Shown: in pieces, positions 26,705 through 35,204 of the stretch
Layout of the letters: each line of letters starts with the position of its first letter
Position numbering within the stretch: position 1 is the first letter of the stretch
Source: Ignavibacteria bacterium
GTDB taxonomy: Bacteria; Bacteroidota; Ignavibacteria; Kapaibacteriales; UBA4661
Direction of reading: 5' to 3'
Length of the DNA stretch: 64,000 nt
NCBI GenBank assembly: GCA_014654705.1
Contig: JACVZY010000093.1
Coordinates: forward strand, 124,001 to 188,000
Notes under the pieces: model-generated
What the model was told of the DNA's origin: nothing
Databases searched by the model: none
The model's input: the letters and a program-made list of their open reading frames with translations, nothing else
Made by a program: the position numbers and the translations under genes

Positions 26705-27619
26705 ATGAAATTCTCCGTTCTCGGCACAAAAGCAGGCGGTGCGCCACTTACCAATAAACATTCTGCCGCAACGGCTCTCATGCTTGGTTCGGAGGTCATC
26801 CTGTTCGACTGCGCCGAAGGAACACAGATTCAACTTCTTCACGCCAAAATTTCTCGTGGGCATCTGAATCACATTTTTATTTCCCATCTTCACGGCGACC
26901 ATATTTTGGGCTTGCCTACGCTTCTGACCACGATGGGTGCGGACAGACGAACGGCACCACTACACATTTACGCACCGACGGGGCTAAAAGAATACCTGGA
27001 CTTGGGGCTGACCATTATGGACGCTGTGCCGAGTTTTGAGATAATCTATCATGAATTAGGGCACGGTATGAAGGGCGAACTGCTAAGCACAAACAGCTTC
27101 CGCGTTACGACACAAATGCTGGAGCACCGCATTGACAGCTTTGGTTTTCGAGTCGAAGAATTACCGCACACCAATATCAGTATCGAAAAAGCACATGCTC
27201 TTGGCGTAACCGATGGCGCGATGATTGGGCGCATTAAACGAGAAGGCACAGTGATACTTCCCAATGACGGACGCACTGTCCATTTTGCCGACATTGCAGC
27301 ACCGCAGCACAAACCGCGTAGTTTTGTCTATGCAGGCGACACACGCAAATGTGCCGCGACGATTGAACTTGCCCACCGCGCAAGCGTGCTTGTCCACGAA
27401 GCCACGTTCCGTGCGGACATGAATGATAAAGCAACCGAACGCTTCCATTCTACATCGGAGCAAGCGGCAGAAGTAGCGCTGGAGGCAGGAGTAGAGAGGC
27501 TTTTCCTCAGTCATATCAGCGTCCGCTATAAATCAGGGTTGCCGCTTTTGCGTGAGGCACGCAAAATTTTCCCACAGACTTTTTTAGCAAAAGAACTCTT
27601 GATTGAAAACGTACTGTAA
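26705..27619 (+). CDS. rnz: Ribonuclease Z
   Basis: tRNase Z cuts the 3' trailer from tRNA precursors. The metallo-beta-lactamase motif HLHGDH is at residues 61-66 and is followed by ILGLPTLLTTM, as in RNase Z. FDCAEGTQIQL and a late FVYAGDTRKC (motif with D) and FSTSEQAAEVA-like region with LFLSHISVRY supply the remaining ligands. The 304-residue length is that of the short bacterial form (RNase Z(S)). The insert around residues 160-200 fits the exosite arm. It ends in a strong hairpin terminator. Confidence 0.95.
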   Translation: MKFSVLGTKAGGAPLTNKHSAATALMLGSEVILFDCAEGTQIQLLHAKISRGHLNHIFISHLHGDHILGLPTLLTTMGADRRTAPLHIYAPTGLKEYLDLGLTIMDAVPSFEIIYHELGHGMKGELLSTNSFRVTTQMLEHRIDSFGFRVEELPHTNISIEKAHALGVTDGAMIGRIKREGTVILPNDGRTVHFADIAAPQHKPRSFVYAGDTRKCAATIELAHRASVLVHEATFRADMNDKATERFHSTSEQAAEVALEAGVERLFLSHISVRYKSGLPLLREARKIFPQTFLAKELLIENVL

Positions 27620-27637
27620 AGTCGAGAAGAGCAAAGT

Positions 27638-27676
27638 AAAAGCGGATATGCAGGCATTTCCTACATATCCGCTTTG
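27638..27676. terminator. Bidirectional terminator between rnz and the GCS2 ligase
   Basis: A perfect 12-bp stem (arms 27639-27650 and 27664-27675) with a 13-base loop lies between two converging genes, so it can serve both. The downstream T-tract is short on either strand. Confidence 0.65.
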
Positions 27677-27718
27677 TGTTGTTCCGCCAATTCGGACAAT
27701 GTGAACTCCGAAGGCGTA

Positions 27719-28957
27719 TCAATTTGTCATCGTGAGAGACGTTGCTTTTTCGGCAAGCGTTTCTGCCGACGGCGGGCGCAGTTCCTCAATGAATGCCGCT
27801 ACATCGTCCGTCAGACCAACACACGTTTCTTTGTTGATGTATTCCACGACCGCTTCCAAACTACCTGTTTCCTGAAAAACACGAAGCTGGCGGTCAGCAC
27901 CGGTGCCGTTTTCAAGAATCGTATGGATATAATTGATTTCATTCCGCGAACCCAAATCGTCAACGACATCATCCACAAAATAAAGTAATTCGTGAATGAG
28001 TTGGCGCGTGGGCACTTCACGTTGCTTACCAAAATCAATGAGCTTGCCGTCAAGCCCATAGCGCACTGCACGCCACTTGTTCTCCATCAGCAAGGCACGA
28101 TGGTACAAGCGGAAGCTGAGATTTTTGGAGTAGAGTTTGTAGAGTTTGGCGACAATTGCCTGAACGAGCGCCGCAATAGCAATAGTCTCATCAATACGCA
28201 TCGGCAGGTCGGAAATCCGTACCTCCAGCGTTGGGAAATTTGGGTGTGGGCGGATGTCCCACCATATTTTTTTCGGATTGTCAATACAGCCCGTGCGAAT
28301 AAGCAAGTCCACATAGTTTTGATATTCGCCCCAGCTATTGTAATAATCAGGTAAATTTGTGCGTGGGAAGCGTTCAAACACTTTGGAACGATACGATTTC
28401 AAGCCCGTATTAATGCCCGTCCAGAAGGGAGAGTTGGTCGTAAGCGCCAGAATATGGGGCAGCAAATAGCGAATTTCGTTCATAATTTGGATTTGCAGCT
28501 CACGATTTTCAATGCCTATATGAATGTGCATCCCGAAGATAAGCAACGACCGTGCGAGCAACTGCATATCTTCCACCAAAACTTTATAGCGCTCATCGGG
28601 GAAAATTTCTTGGTCTTTCCAATGCGAAAAGGGATGTGTACTCGCAGCACCGAGCAGAAGTCCATTTTGCTTGGCGATAGAATTGACGATAGAACGAATT
28701 TTCGTCACCTCCGACCGCGCCTGATGAATATCCCTACAAACGCCGGTGCCAATTTCCAGCATGGAACCAATCATCTCCGGCTTTATGTGCTCGTGCAGCA
28801 CCAGCTTGCCTTTCGAGAGCAACTCAAGGTCAATGTGCGATTTAAGTTCATATGTCTTGGGGTCAAGAACCATGTACTCTTCTTCGATGCCGATAGAGAA
28901 AGCGGGCTTTTCAGAATCGCCAACTATCTTGCGGGCGGGTGTGTCTGTCGGGGTCAT
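27719..28957 (-). CDS. Glutamate-cysteine ligase-like carboxylate-amine ligase (GCS2/YbdK family)
   Basis: The 412-residue protein opens with FSIGIEEEYMVLDPKTYELK, the GCS2 signature, and has ASTHPFSHWKDQEIFPDERY and FGMHIHIGIENRELQIQIMN, typical of the ATP-grasp-like glutamine-synthetase fold in the family. Family members form gamma-glutamyl bonds with ATP. Some make gamma-glutamylcysteine; in others, such as E. coli YbdK, the activity is weak and the true substrate is unclear. Length is slightly above YbdK. It stands alone: no glutathione synthetase is next to it. Confidence 0.85.
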   Translation of the reverse strand: MTPTDTPARKIVGDSEKPAFSIGIEEEYMVLDPKTYELKSHIDLELLSKGKLVLHEHIKPEMIGSMLEIGTGVCRDIHQARSEVTKIRSIVNSIAKQNGLLLGAASTHPFSHWKDQEIFPDERYKVLVEDMQLLARSLLIFGMHIHIGIENRELQIQIMNEIRYLLPHILALTTNSPFWTGINTGLKSYRSKVFERFPRTNLPDYYNSWGEYQNYVDLLIRTGCIDNPKKIWWDIRPHPNFPTLEVRISDLPMRIDETIAIAALVQAIVAKLYKLYSKNLSFRLYHRALLMENKWRAVRYGLDGKLIDFGKQREVPTRQLIHELLYFVDDVVDDLGSRNEINYIHTILENGTGADRQLRVFQETGSLEAVVEYINKETCVGLTDDVAAFIEELRPPSAETLAEKATSLTMTN

Positions 28958-29299
28958 AGGCTTGGGAGAAGAAAAAAGTAAGAAATTGTTAGTTGAGCGT
29001 CGTTTTTTGGGGGCATAGCTTTGAAAGCGATTTACAATGAACAGCGCAATGAATGTCTGTTCATTTTCTAGTTCTCCTAAGAATAGGAAATTATTTTGCT
29101 ATTGTCAAGTCTTTTCGTTTCTTTTTTACTGCCTTTGCTCAGAATAGTGCATTTTGGACGTTATCCTTTGTTCATGTCTCTAATAAAATCTAGCTTTGTA
29201 CGTTCATTGAGAAGTGTTCAGAGAGAACCGCATGGAAAATCCATAAAGGAAAATCCATATACTTTTTTCAATCTATATCTATGTCGAAAGGACACGACT
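28958..29299. other. Intergenic region between divergent GCS2 ligase and peroxiredoxin
   Basis: About 340 bases with no supportable gene. It must hold the promoters of both flanking genes. The only clear signal is a plus-strand promoter for the peroxiredoxin (29167-29198). Hairpin TTCTCCTAAGAATAGGAAA near 29070 is weak. Confidence 0.5.
29167..29198 (+). promoter_or_regulatory. Bacteroidota-type promoter of the peroxiredoxin gene
   Basis: TTTG (29167-29170), 20 bases, TAGCTTTG (29191-29198): a full match to the -33 TTTG and -7 TANNTTTG pattern. The leader would be about 95 bases. Confidence 0.55.
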
Positions 29300-29788
29300 A
29301 TGCCTATAACGGTTGGTCAAAACGCACCAAACTTCGCTCTCAAGACCAAAACACCGGAAGGTGCAGCAACGATAACTCTGAGCGATTACAAAGGTAAAAA
29401 CGTTGTACTGCTTTTTTTCCCAATGGCATTTACGGGAGTTTGCACCAATGAACTTTGCTCGGTAAGCGGCGGTCTGGAACTCTATTCTTCGCTGAACGCT
29501 CAGGTATTCGGCATTAGTGTTGACAGCCCCTTTACGCTGGAAGTCTTCGCGCAAAAAAACACCATTGCTTTCCCACTTCTTTCCGATTTCAACAAAGAAG
29601 TATCCAAGAGTTATGGTGCACTTTATGATAATTTTGTGCCCGGCGTCTGGGATTTGCAAGGCGTTTCCAAGCGCTCCGCCTTTGTGATTGACAAAGACGG
29701 CGTTGTACAATATGCCGAGGTGTTGGAAAATGCAGGAGAGTTACCCAATTTCTCGAAAATCGAAGAAACGCTCAAATCCCTGAACTAA
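29300..29788 (+). CDS. Peroxiredoxin (AhpC/TSA family)
   Basis: The 162-residue thiol peroxidase reduces hydrogen peroxide and organic peroxides. FFPMAFTGVCTNELCSVSG holds the peroxidatic Cys C48 with the family Thr and Pro context, and C53 lies five residues on, as in BCP-type atypical two-Cys enzymes. The thioredoxin fold continues with VFGISVDSPFTLEVFAQK and ends with the FVIDKDGVVQYAEVLENAGE strand. The ATG at 29300 fits the conserved start MPITVGQNAPNF and has GAAAGGA upstream. The frame is open further upstream to 29096, but that lies before the promoter-like sequence and has no family similarity. A strong terminator follows. Confidence 0.9.
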   Translation: MPITVGQNAPNFALKTKTPEGAATITLSDYKGKNVVLLFFPMAFTGVCTNELCSVSGGLELYSSLNAQVFGISVDSPFTLEVFAQKNTIAFPLLSDFNKEVSKSYGALYDNFVPGVWDLQGVSKRSAFVIDKDGVVQYAEVLENAGELPNFSKIEETLKSLN

Positions 29789-29820
29789 GCGCCAGTCCTT
29801 CCTGTCGGTTATTCATTCAG

Positions 29821-29858
29821 CGATAGCACTCTTTTTGAGGAGTGCTATCGTTTTTTTT
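29821..29858 (+). terminator. Rho-independent terminator of the peroxiredoxin gene
   Basis: Perfect 11-bp stem (29821-29831 with 29840-29850), 8-base loop and eight T residues at 29851-29858: a textbook intrinsic terminator on the plus strand. Confidence 0.85.
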
Positions 29859-29864
29859 GTGCAT

Positions 29865-30791
29865 TCACCGATTATTGAAATAGGTGTTTTGCATAAAATC
29901 GTTTGCAAACTCTTCTTGAGCCTTGATGTCTTGCGGTTTTTCGGCATTGCCCCATGCCGCAGAATCAGCATGAATACTTGCTAAAAATGCTTGTGCTCGT
30001 TTGCCGTCGCGGTCTTTGGCGGCAATTTGTGCTTTGATGTTGTTACACTCACTCTCTATCCACGTCGGGCTTTTCATCAGTTCACGCAAGGTGTAGGGCG
30101 GGTTATTGACTATTTCCCGTAAACGGCGCTCTTCATTGCGAAGGCGGCTTTCGAGGCGAAGAATTTCTCCTTCCAAATATTTCTCAGCCGATGACACGTT
30201 TGCAAAAGGCGTGTTTGCGAAGGTATCGTCTTCTTCTGCCTCGCAGATCATATCATGGATTGTCTGCAATTCCCGCATATTACGGCTTTGGTATGCTTCT
30301 TGCGCAGAGTGCCAATATTTTTCAAACGTGGCGGATTCGGCAGAAGCGTCAGGATGTAGCTTTTTGACAATTGACCGATACATACTTGCAAATTCGCTCT
30401 CGTTGTGCACCTCCATGCGCTTGTTCGCTGCTTGTTCACGCTCTTCGTCGGTCATGTCGAAGGTCTCGCGCAGACGTTTTTTTACGCGTTCAAACTCGCG
30501 GTCAACCATCGTATTGACCACCTCAATCATCTTTGGCGTGAGCTTTTCTCCGCGCGAGAGTTTGATGTAAAAGAGCTCTTCGCGGCGTGTTAGTTCTGCG
30601 GTTTCCAGCGTTTTTTTTTGTAATGCAATCTCAAGCACACGAAAATGGCGGTCGTACTCGTTCACAAGGTCAGGCAGAATGTGATCTTTGAGGTGCTGCA
30701 ACTCGCCCACAACATCCGTGAGCCGCCGAAGCAAGTCTTTGCGCTGCTCACGGAGCTTGGTAATTTGCGGATGGGAGAGAATTGCGTTCAT
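29865..30791 (-). CDS. J-domain-like coiled-coil protein
   Basis: A 308-residue cytoplasmic protein. The first 125 residues form long charged helices with heptad-like pattern. At about 136-175 comes SMYRSIVKKLHPDAS with the J-domain HPD triplet (146-148) and a following helix EKYWHSAQEAYQSRNMRELQ, close to the J-domain helix III. This would recruit DnaK. Another charged coiled coil (LEGEILRLESRLRNEERRLR) and a low-complexity tail follow. No zinc finger or DnaJ C-terminal domain is present, so it is not DnaJ itself. It lies 33 bp behind the S41 protease gene. The role is unknown. Confidence 0.65.
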   Translation of the reverse strand: MNAILSHPQITKLREQRKDLLRRLTDVVGELQHLKDHILPDLVNEYDRHFRVLEIALQKKTLETAELTRREELFYIKLSRGEKLTPKMIEVVNTMVDREFERVKKRLRETFDMTDEEREQAANKRMEVHNESEFASMYRSIVKKLHPDASAESATFEKYWHSAQEAYQSRNMRELQTIHDMICEAEEDDTFANTPFANVSSAEKYLEGEILRLESRLRNEERRLREIVNNPPYTLRELMKSPTWIESECNNIKAQIAAKDRDGKRAQAFLASIHADSAAWGNAEKPQDIKAQEEFANDFMQNTYFNNR

Positions 30792-30824
30792 TGGAATTGC
30801 TTCAGAAAATAGAGTTGAGCATTA

Positions 30825-33248
30825 TCAATTTAGAAGTAACAGCGCCTTTTCCAGCACCTCATCTCGCCCCCCGCGTACACCCTGCAATGTCCTCACGGCA
30901 GGATGCGTGGGCTGCACCCCTATACCATGAAGTTTTGAGCCGTCGTGCTTAAAGGCTTTCATGCCCGTCCAGAGTATTTTATTTCCGCCCGGGAGATACA
31001 GCATATTCACATTGCCATCTGCTCCTGCCGTAGCCTCACCGACAATTTTGCCCAATTTGTAAGACTCCACAATGCTCATAATATCTTCTGCCTGTGAGAT
31101 TGCTCCGCCGCCCGTCAAAAATACGCATTTTCCTTTCCATCGTGGCAGCTTTGGCTGCACACGCCAGCGTCGGTTTGTGTCATAGCCCTGCACGTTCTCG
31201 TGGTCGGGATAAATAATTTGCGGTACGAGGTAACGAGGTGATAACAGCGTTGAATCGGTCAAGTAGCCTAAAATTTCTGCGTTCCCGTCTTTCGGATAAC
31301 CTCGCATATCGAGCACAATTCCTTTTGCTTGAGCAAATTCGTTTGCTTTTGCCTCAATCTCAGCAACACTAACCTGCGCTAAATCAATGTACCAAATGGT
31401 ATCTTTTTCTTCGGAGCCGCTTATTCGCTGTATTGCCGTGTGTTCGTAGAGATTAACCTCTGATTCCGGTTTACGTTCTACAACAAAAGAAAGCGTGTCG
31501 CTATCTCGCGCTAGGCTCACACGTGCCCTATTTGATTCTGCCATTGTAAATCTGTGTGCTGCTTCGGCACGCTTGTATTGCACAGAACCTGAAACAAGGG
31601 TTTCTTCCTCAGCAAGAAGTATTAGTGCCGATTTGTCATCCACCGACAGGATAACATCGCCCTGCTGTAATCTCTTATCTTCTGAGGCGATCACAACGGG
31701 CTTTCCTTCAACATTTTCGATGAGAGCCGATATGATACGGTGGGGCACAGCACGATAATATTCTGCATGACCATCCTTCAAGCCAACCAGCATTTTGCGC
31801 ATGATTCGTTCAAACTCCTCTGCCGATTGGCATTGAATCGTTGACTGGAGTGTGGCGGTAAGCGTAGAGTCCCAATTCGTTGGCATATCATCGAAATATG
31901 GGTAGAAATGCTGAAGAATATTCCATGCCATAATAACGTTGGCAAGCCGGATTGCATCTTTGTTGTATGGTTTTTCAGTAATAACTATATTTTTCAGAGA
32001 GTCTTTCAAAAGCGCTGTAAAAGCGGCTGTGCTGGTGGTTGTTGAGCCAAACAGTATTTTTCCATCTGTCGGCAATGTGAGCGGTAAAGCACATTCTATA
32101 CCGCCTCCAAGATTTTTGCGAAGAATTTCTCCGTCAAAGGGTTTGGCATCAAAAAGCGCTTCTTTCTGAAAACCCTCAATATCTTCTAAACGCAGGCAAT
32201 ATTTTCCTTGATAAGGATTGACGGTATCTGCACGCACAATATAACTTTTTGGCTTTCTAAATTGCCAATGTGGAAACGGGGTATTCCACAACTCAGAACC
32301 ACGTAGCGTATTCACAATAATAGGAACAGTATTATTCTCACGGATTTGCTCAAAACCGCCATTTTCCAGGGGGACTTCCGTCCAAGGACCAATCTGTTTT
32401 TCCGCTTTCCAAAGCCGTGCATTATCAAGCCATATTCTGCCTTTTCCACGAAACCCAGCCCACATCAAAAGTGTAACGGTATTCTCTTTTGTGAAGCCGG
32501 AAATTTCATACTCTCTCCATTCTTTCGATATAATTTTTTCAGCGTCCGGCGTTGAAACAGACCAGTCGCCGCCACCTAAAAAAGATGCTTCAAGACCGAT
32601 GGTTGCGCCATTTTCAGGATTTTGAATGTCCGTGCGAATAGCGACAGAAAACCGCAAATGATAAAATTTACCTTGAACTGCTTGTATTGTCGGGCTTGTG
32701 GAGGAAGTGATGTAATGAAAAAGACTTCCATACTTAGCTTCAGAACGCTCCGGGCTATTAACAGATACACTGCGATACGGCGTATTTACACCATACAAAT
32801 CTTGCACACCAAGCCCTACACCTTTATGCTGCCACACCACACTTTTCCATGAGGCGTTACTTTGAAGCGCAGGTCTTGGGGGCAACTTTAAGCCTCGTTC
32901 GTAAATTTGTAATGTTGGCGCTATCGGTAAAAAGAGTTCTTCCAAAACAGCCTTGAGTTCTTTTGTATTTTGCGCACTTTTAACTTTTGTCGCACCATAG
33001 ACGGCGAATTTATCCCATGGCAGCCGCATGGTTTCATCGCTGGGATGGAAATAGCGCACATAGCCATAGAGCTTCGTGAAGGCTCGGAGGTTTGTTATGA
33101 TTTGCGCTTGAGCAGTTGGAGCTTCGAATGATACAACGAAACCGGGAGTATTTTTGCGGAAAGATTTCTTCTGCGCAAAAACACTCGGCGCTGTACCAAG
33201 CGCCATAGCAAGAAGCCCTGAGACCGAAAGCAGAAAGATTCGATTCAT
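30825..33248 (-). CDS. S41-family serine peptidase, exported
   Basis: An 807-residue protein with a signal peptide (1-26, cut after SVFAQ). Two beta-rich domains precede the peptidase part, the first ending in a carbohydrate-binding-like region (about 140-370: FHYITSSTSPTIQAVQGKFY). The tail-specific/tricorn-like protease core starts near 420 with VIMAWNILQHFYPYFDDMP, has a PDZ-like stretch (about 520-560) and the catalytic-region strand GIVLDMRGYPKDGNAEILGY. The nucleophile Ser is about S718 in TGGGAISQAEDIMSIVESYK, followed by GKIVGEATAGADGNVNMLYL. It likely acts in the periplasm or at the cell surface. Substrate unknown. It begins 27 bp after dnaB. Confidence 0.8.
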   Translation of the reverse strand: MNRIFLLSVSGLLAMALGTAPSVFAQKKSFRKNTPGFVVSFEAPTAQAQIITNLRAFTKLYGYVRYFHPSDETMRLPWDKFAVYGATKVKSAQNTKELKAVLEELFLPIAPTLQIYERGLKLPPRPALQSNASWKSVVWQHKGVGLGVQDLYGVNTPYRSVSVNSPERSEAKYGSLFHYITSSTSPTIQAVQGKFYHLRFSVAIRTDIQNPENGATIGLEASFLGGGDWSVSTPDAEKIISKEWREYEISGFTKENTVTLLMWAGFRGKGRIWLDNARLWKAEKQIGPWTEVPLENGGFEQIRENNTVPIIVNTLRGSELWNTPFPHWQFRKPKSYIVRADTVNPYQGKYCLRLEDIEGFQKEALFDAKPFDGEILRKNLGGGIECALPLTLPTDGKILFGSTTTSTAAFTALLKDSLKNIVITEKPYNKDAIRLANVIMAWNILQHFYPYFDDMPTNWDSTLTATLQSTIQCQSAEEFERIMRKMLVGLKDGHAEYYRAVPHRIISALIENVEGKPVVIASEDKRLQQGDVILSVDDKSALILLAEEETLVSGSVQYKRAEAAHRFTMAESNRARVSLARDSDTLSFVVERKPESEVNLYEHTAIQRISGSEEKDTIWYIDLAQVSVAEIEAKANEFAQAKGIVLDMRGYPKDGNAEILGYLTDSTLLSPRYLVPQIIYPDHENVQGYDTNRRWRVQPKLPRWKGKCVFLTGGGAISQAEDIMSIVESYKLGKIVGEATAGADGNVNMLYLPGGNKILWTGMKAFKHDGSKLHGIGVQPTHPAVRTLQGVRGGRDEVLEKALLLLN

Positions 33249-33275
33249 ATCCGATTATGACAACATTGAACTATG

Positions 33276-34787
33276 TTAAAATGGCGCATCATCATTCATC
33301 AGTTTCGCTGCATTAAAGTCGGATATACTGGTGTTATAGTCCGGCGGAGCATCGTGTCCGAATGCGAGATTCTCAAAGCGCGTGTACTCCTTCACATATG
33401 CGAGGCGCACCGAACCCACGGGACCATTCCGTTGCTTGCCGATAATGAGTTCTGCTGCGCCTTCGGTCGGAGCACCATCTTCTTCAAAAGTCGCAATGCC
33501 GTAGTATTCGGGGCGATGGACAAACATCACCACGTCCGCATCCTGCTCCAGCGAACCTGATTCGCGCAAGTCCGAAAGCATCGGGCGCTTATCGCTACGC
33601 CCTTCCAGCCCACGATTAAGCTGTGCCAACGCAACCACAGGAATATTCAACTCCTTCGCAATCTGCTTCAATGAGCGCGAAATGATAGAAATTTCCCGCT
33701 CGCGGCTGTCGCCCTTGTTCAGCGCGGCGTGCATGAGCTGAAGGTAGTCTATCATCACCAGCCCGATATTTTGTTCGGTCTTCAGGCGGCGGCACTTTGC
33801 ACGAAGTTCCATTACCGAAAGCGCAGGGCTATCATCAATGAAAATAGGGGCTTTTGCCAAACGCCCCATCTGGGTAGCGAGGCGGGGCAGGTCGTCGGGC
33901 TTAATGTTGCCTGTGAGGAGTTTATGGGTGCTCACACGTGCTTCCGCACTCAGAAGGCGCATGGTGAGTTGCTCTTTTGCCATCTCGATTGAGAAAAACG
34001 CAACCGGTACATTGCTTTCCATTGCGACGTTGCGGGCTATTGATAACGCCACTGCGGTTTTTCCCATAGACGGTCTCGCCGCAATGATGATAAAATCGGA
34101 CTTGCGGAAGCCGCCCAGCATATCGTCTAACTTTGTATAACCGGTATTGACGCTGCTATCATTTTTCTCACCGTTGACCATACCCGCAATCGTTGCAAAG
34201 GTATCTTTAGCCAGCTTGTTCATGCCGATATAGCTTTTGCTTAGGCGTTTTTCGGCAATGCGAAAAATCTCGCTTTCGGCTTTGTCAATCTCTTCCAAAG
34301 CGTCCGTGGCGGGGTCGTAAGCACGGGCAAGCACTTCCGATGCCGCACCGATGAGCTGGCGCTTGAGTGCGTGCTCCTGAACAATACGAATGTAATTGTC
34401 CACATTAGCTGCAGTCGGCGTTCCGGCATTGATTTGGATAAGAGTGTACGTCCCGCCAATCGCCTCCAGCATACTCCGTCGGCGCAATTCCTCGCCCAAT
34501 GATACAAGGTCTATCGTAACATTACGCTCCGACATCGAAAGCATGACCTCAAAAATCTTACGGTTTGCTTCTTTGTAAAAAGACTCCGCTTCCAAGACTT
34601 CCGTTGCTTTGGAGAGCGCATTGCGGTCGAGCATAATAGCGCCCAGCACGGCTGCTTCGGCATCAGCAGAGTGAGGCGGTACTTTGTCGCCGATAGCCGC
34701 GAGTTGGAGAACATTGCTATTGGAACGCGAACGGTTATCCGTCAGTTTCGAGACAATGATTTCTCCATCACGGCGTGTTTCTTCCAT
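33276..34787 (-). CDS. dnaB: Replicative DNA helicase
   Basis: DnaB unwinds DNA ahead of the replication fork as a hexamer. The N-terminal domain starts PPHSADAEAAVLGAIMLDRN; the RecA-like C-terminal domain has Walker A ARPSMGKT (residues 237-244 from this start), Walker B LVMIDYLQLMHA and ALAQLNRGLEGRSDKRPMLS with the arginine finger region. Length about 503 is normal. The ORF is open to a GTG at 34799 but the ATG at 34787 is the better start. No intein is present. The 3' gene S41 follows closely. Upstream lies a 400-bp intergenic region with candidate DnaA-box repeats. Confidence 0.95.
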   Translation of the reverse strand: MEETRRDGEIIVSKLTDNRSRSNSNVLQLAAIGDKVPPHSADAEAAVLGAIMLDRNALSKATEVLEAESFYKEANRKIFEVMLSMSERNVTIDLVSLGEELRRRSMLEAIGGTYTLIQINAGTPTAANVDNYIRIVQEHALKRQLIGAASEVLARAYDPATDALEEIDKAESEIFRIAEKRLSKSYIGMNKLAKDTFATIAGMVNGEKNDSSVNTGYTKLDDMLGGFRKSDFIIIAARPSMGKTAVALSIARNVAMESNVPVAFFSIEMAKEQLTMRLLSAEARVSTHKLLTGNIKPDDLPRLATQMGRLAKAPIFIDDSPALSVMELRAKCRRLKTEQNIGLVMIDYLQLMHAALNKGDSREREISIISRSLKQIAKELNIPVVALAQLNRGLEGRSDKRPMLSDLRESGSLEQDADVVMFVHRPEYYGIATFEEDGAPTEGAAELIIGKQRNGPVGSVRLAYVKEYTRFENLAFGHDAPPDYNTSISDFNAAKLMNDDAPF

Positions 34788-34968
34788 GAAATTTGCCACG
34801 ATGATAAGCAGTTAATAGTGATGAGCAAGCCAGTTCTCTAGGGTTTCTGTAATCCGATGCAGCAAGAATCACGCCAGAGAGCCGACGTGTATGCACAGCG
34901 AGGTTGTGCAATTTCAGAATGTACAGATTACAATATGCCGAAAAAATTCCTATCACGGGTGATGTACG

Positions 34969-34988
34969 GTGTAAATTTCTTTACACCG
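34969..34988. promoter_or_regulatory. 20-bp perfect inverted repeat, possible operator
   Basis: GGTGTAAA, 4 bases, TTTACACC: two exact 8-base arms. The short spacer and the position between divergent genes suggest a dimeric regulator binding site rather than a terminator. No regulator can be named. Confidence 0.4.
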
Positions 34989-35013
34989 ACTTCTAACATT
35001 CCCTCTACAAAAA

Positions 35014-35097
35014 TGTGGAAAATCTGTGGGAAATCCGCCACTTTTCCACAGAACTTTCCACATCAATCTTGTTTTCTGAGTACTGTTTTGTGGAAAA
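35014..35097. repeat. Cluster of five TTTTCCACA-like sites, possible DnaA boxes
   Basis: Sites: TGTGGAAAA (35014-35022), TGTGGGAAA (35025-35033), TTTTCCACA (35042-35050), CTTTCCACA (35054-35062), TGTGGAAAA (35089-35097). These differ by one or two bases from the DnaA box TTATCCACA and lie in both orientations within 84 bp, beside dnaB. Confidence 0.45.
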
Positions 35098-35141
35098 GAC
35101 CACCATTATACTACTTATACTGCATTTTTCCCTGAAAAGTC

Positions 35142-35158
35142 GTAAGTTTACAACTTAC
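35142..35158. repeat. 17-bp inverted repeat
   Basis: GTAAGTT, three bases, AACTTAC, 47 bases before the prfA start. Could be an operator or part of the AT-rich region; no T-tract follows. Confidence 0.3.
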
Positions 35159-35204
35159 TATAACAACGCTATTTTCTCATCCAACCGACGAAACCGCCCA
35201 TACG

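Larger units (their letters stand above)
34800..35204. other. Intergenic region between divergent dnaB and prfA: candidate origin-like or regulatory DNA
   Basis: 405 bases without a gene I can support. It contains an inverted repeat (34969-34988), a cluster of five TTTCCACA-like sites (35014-35097), an AT-rich stretch (35098-35180) and a second inverted repeat (35142-35158). Divergent transcription of dnaB and prfA must start here; I find no clear TANNTTTG box. Confidence 0.5.

Noticed and set aside
34857-35135. 92-residue plus-strand frame between dnaB and prfA
   Set aside because: Spans the repeats and has no family similarity or ribosome-binding site.
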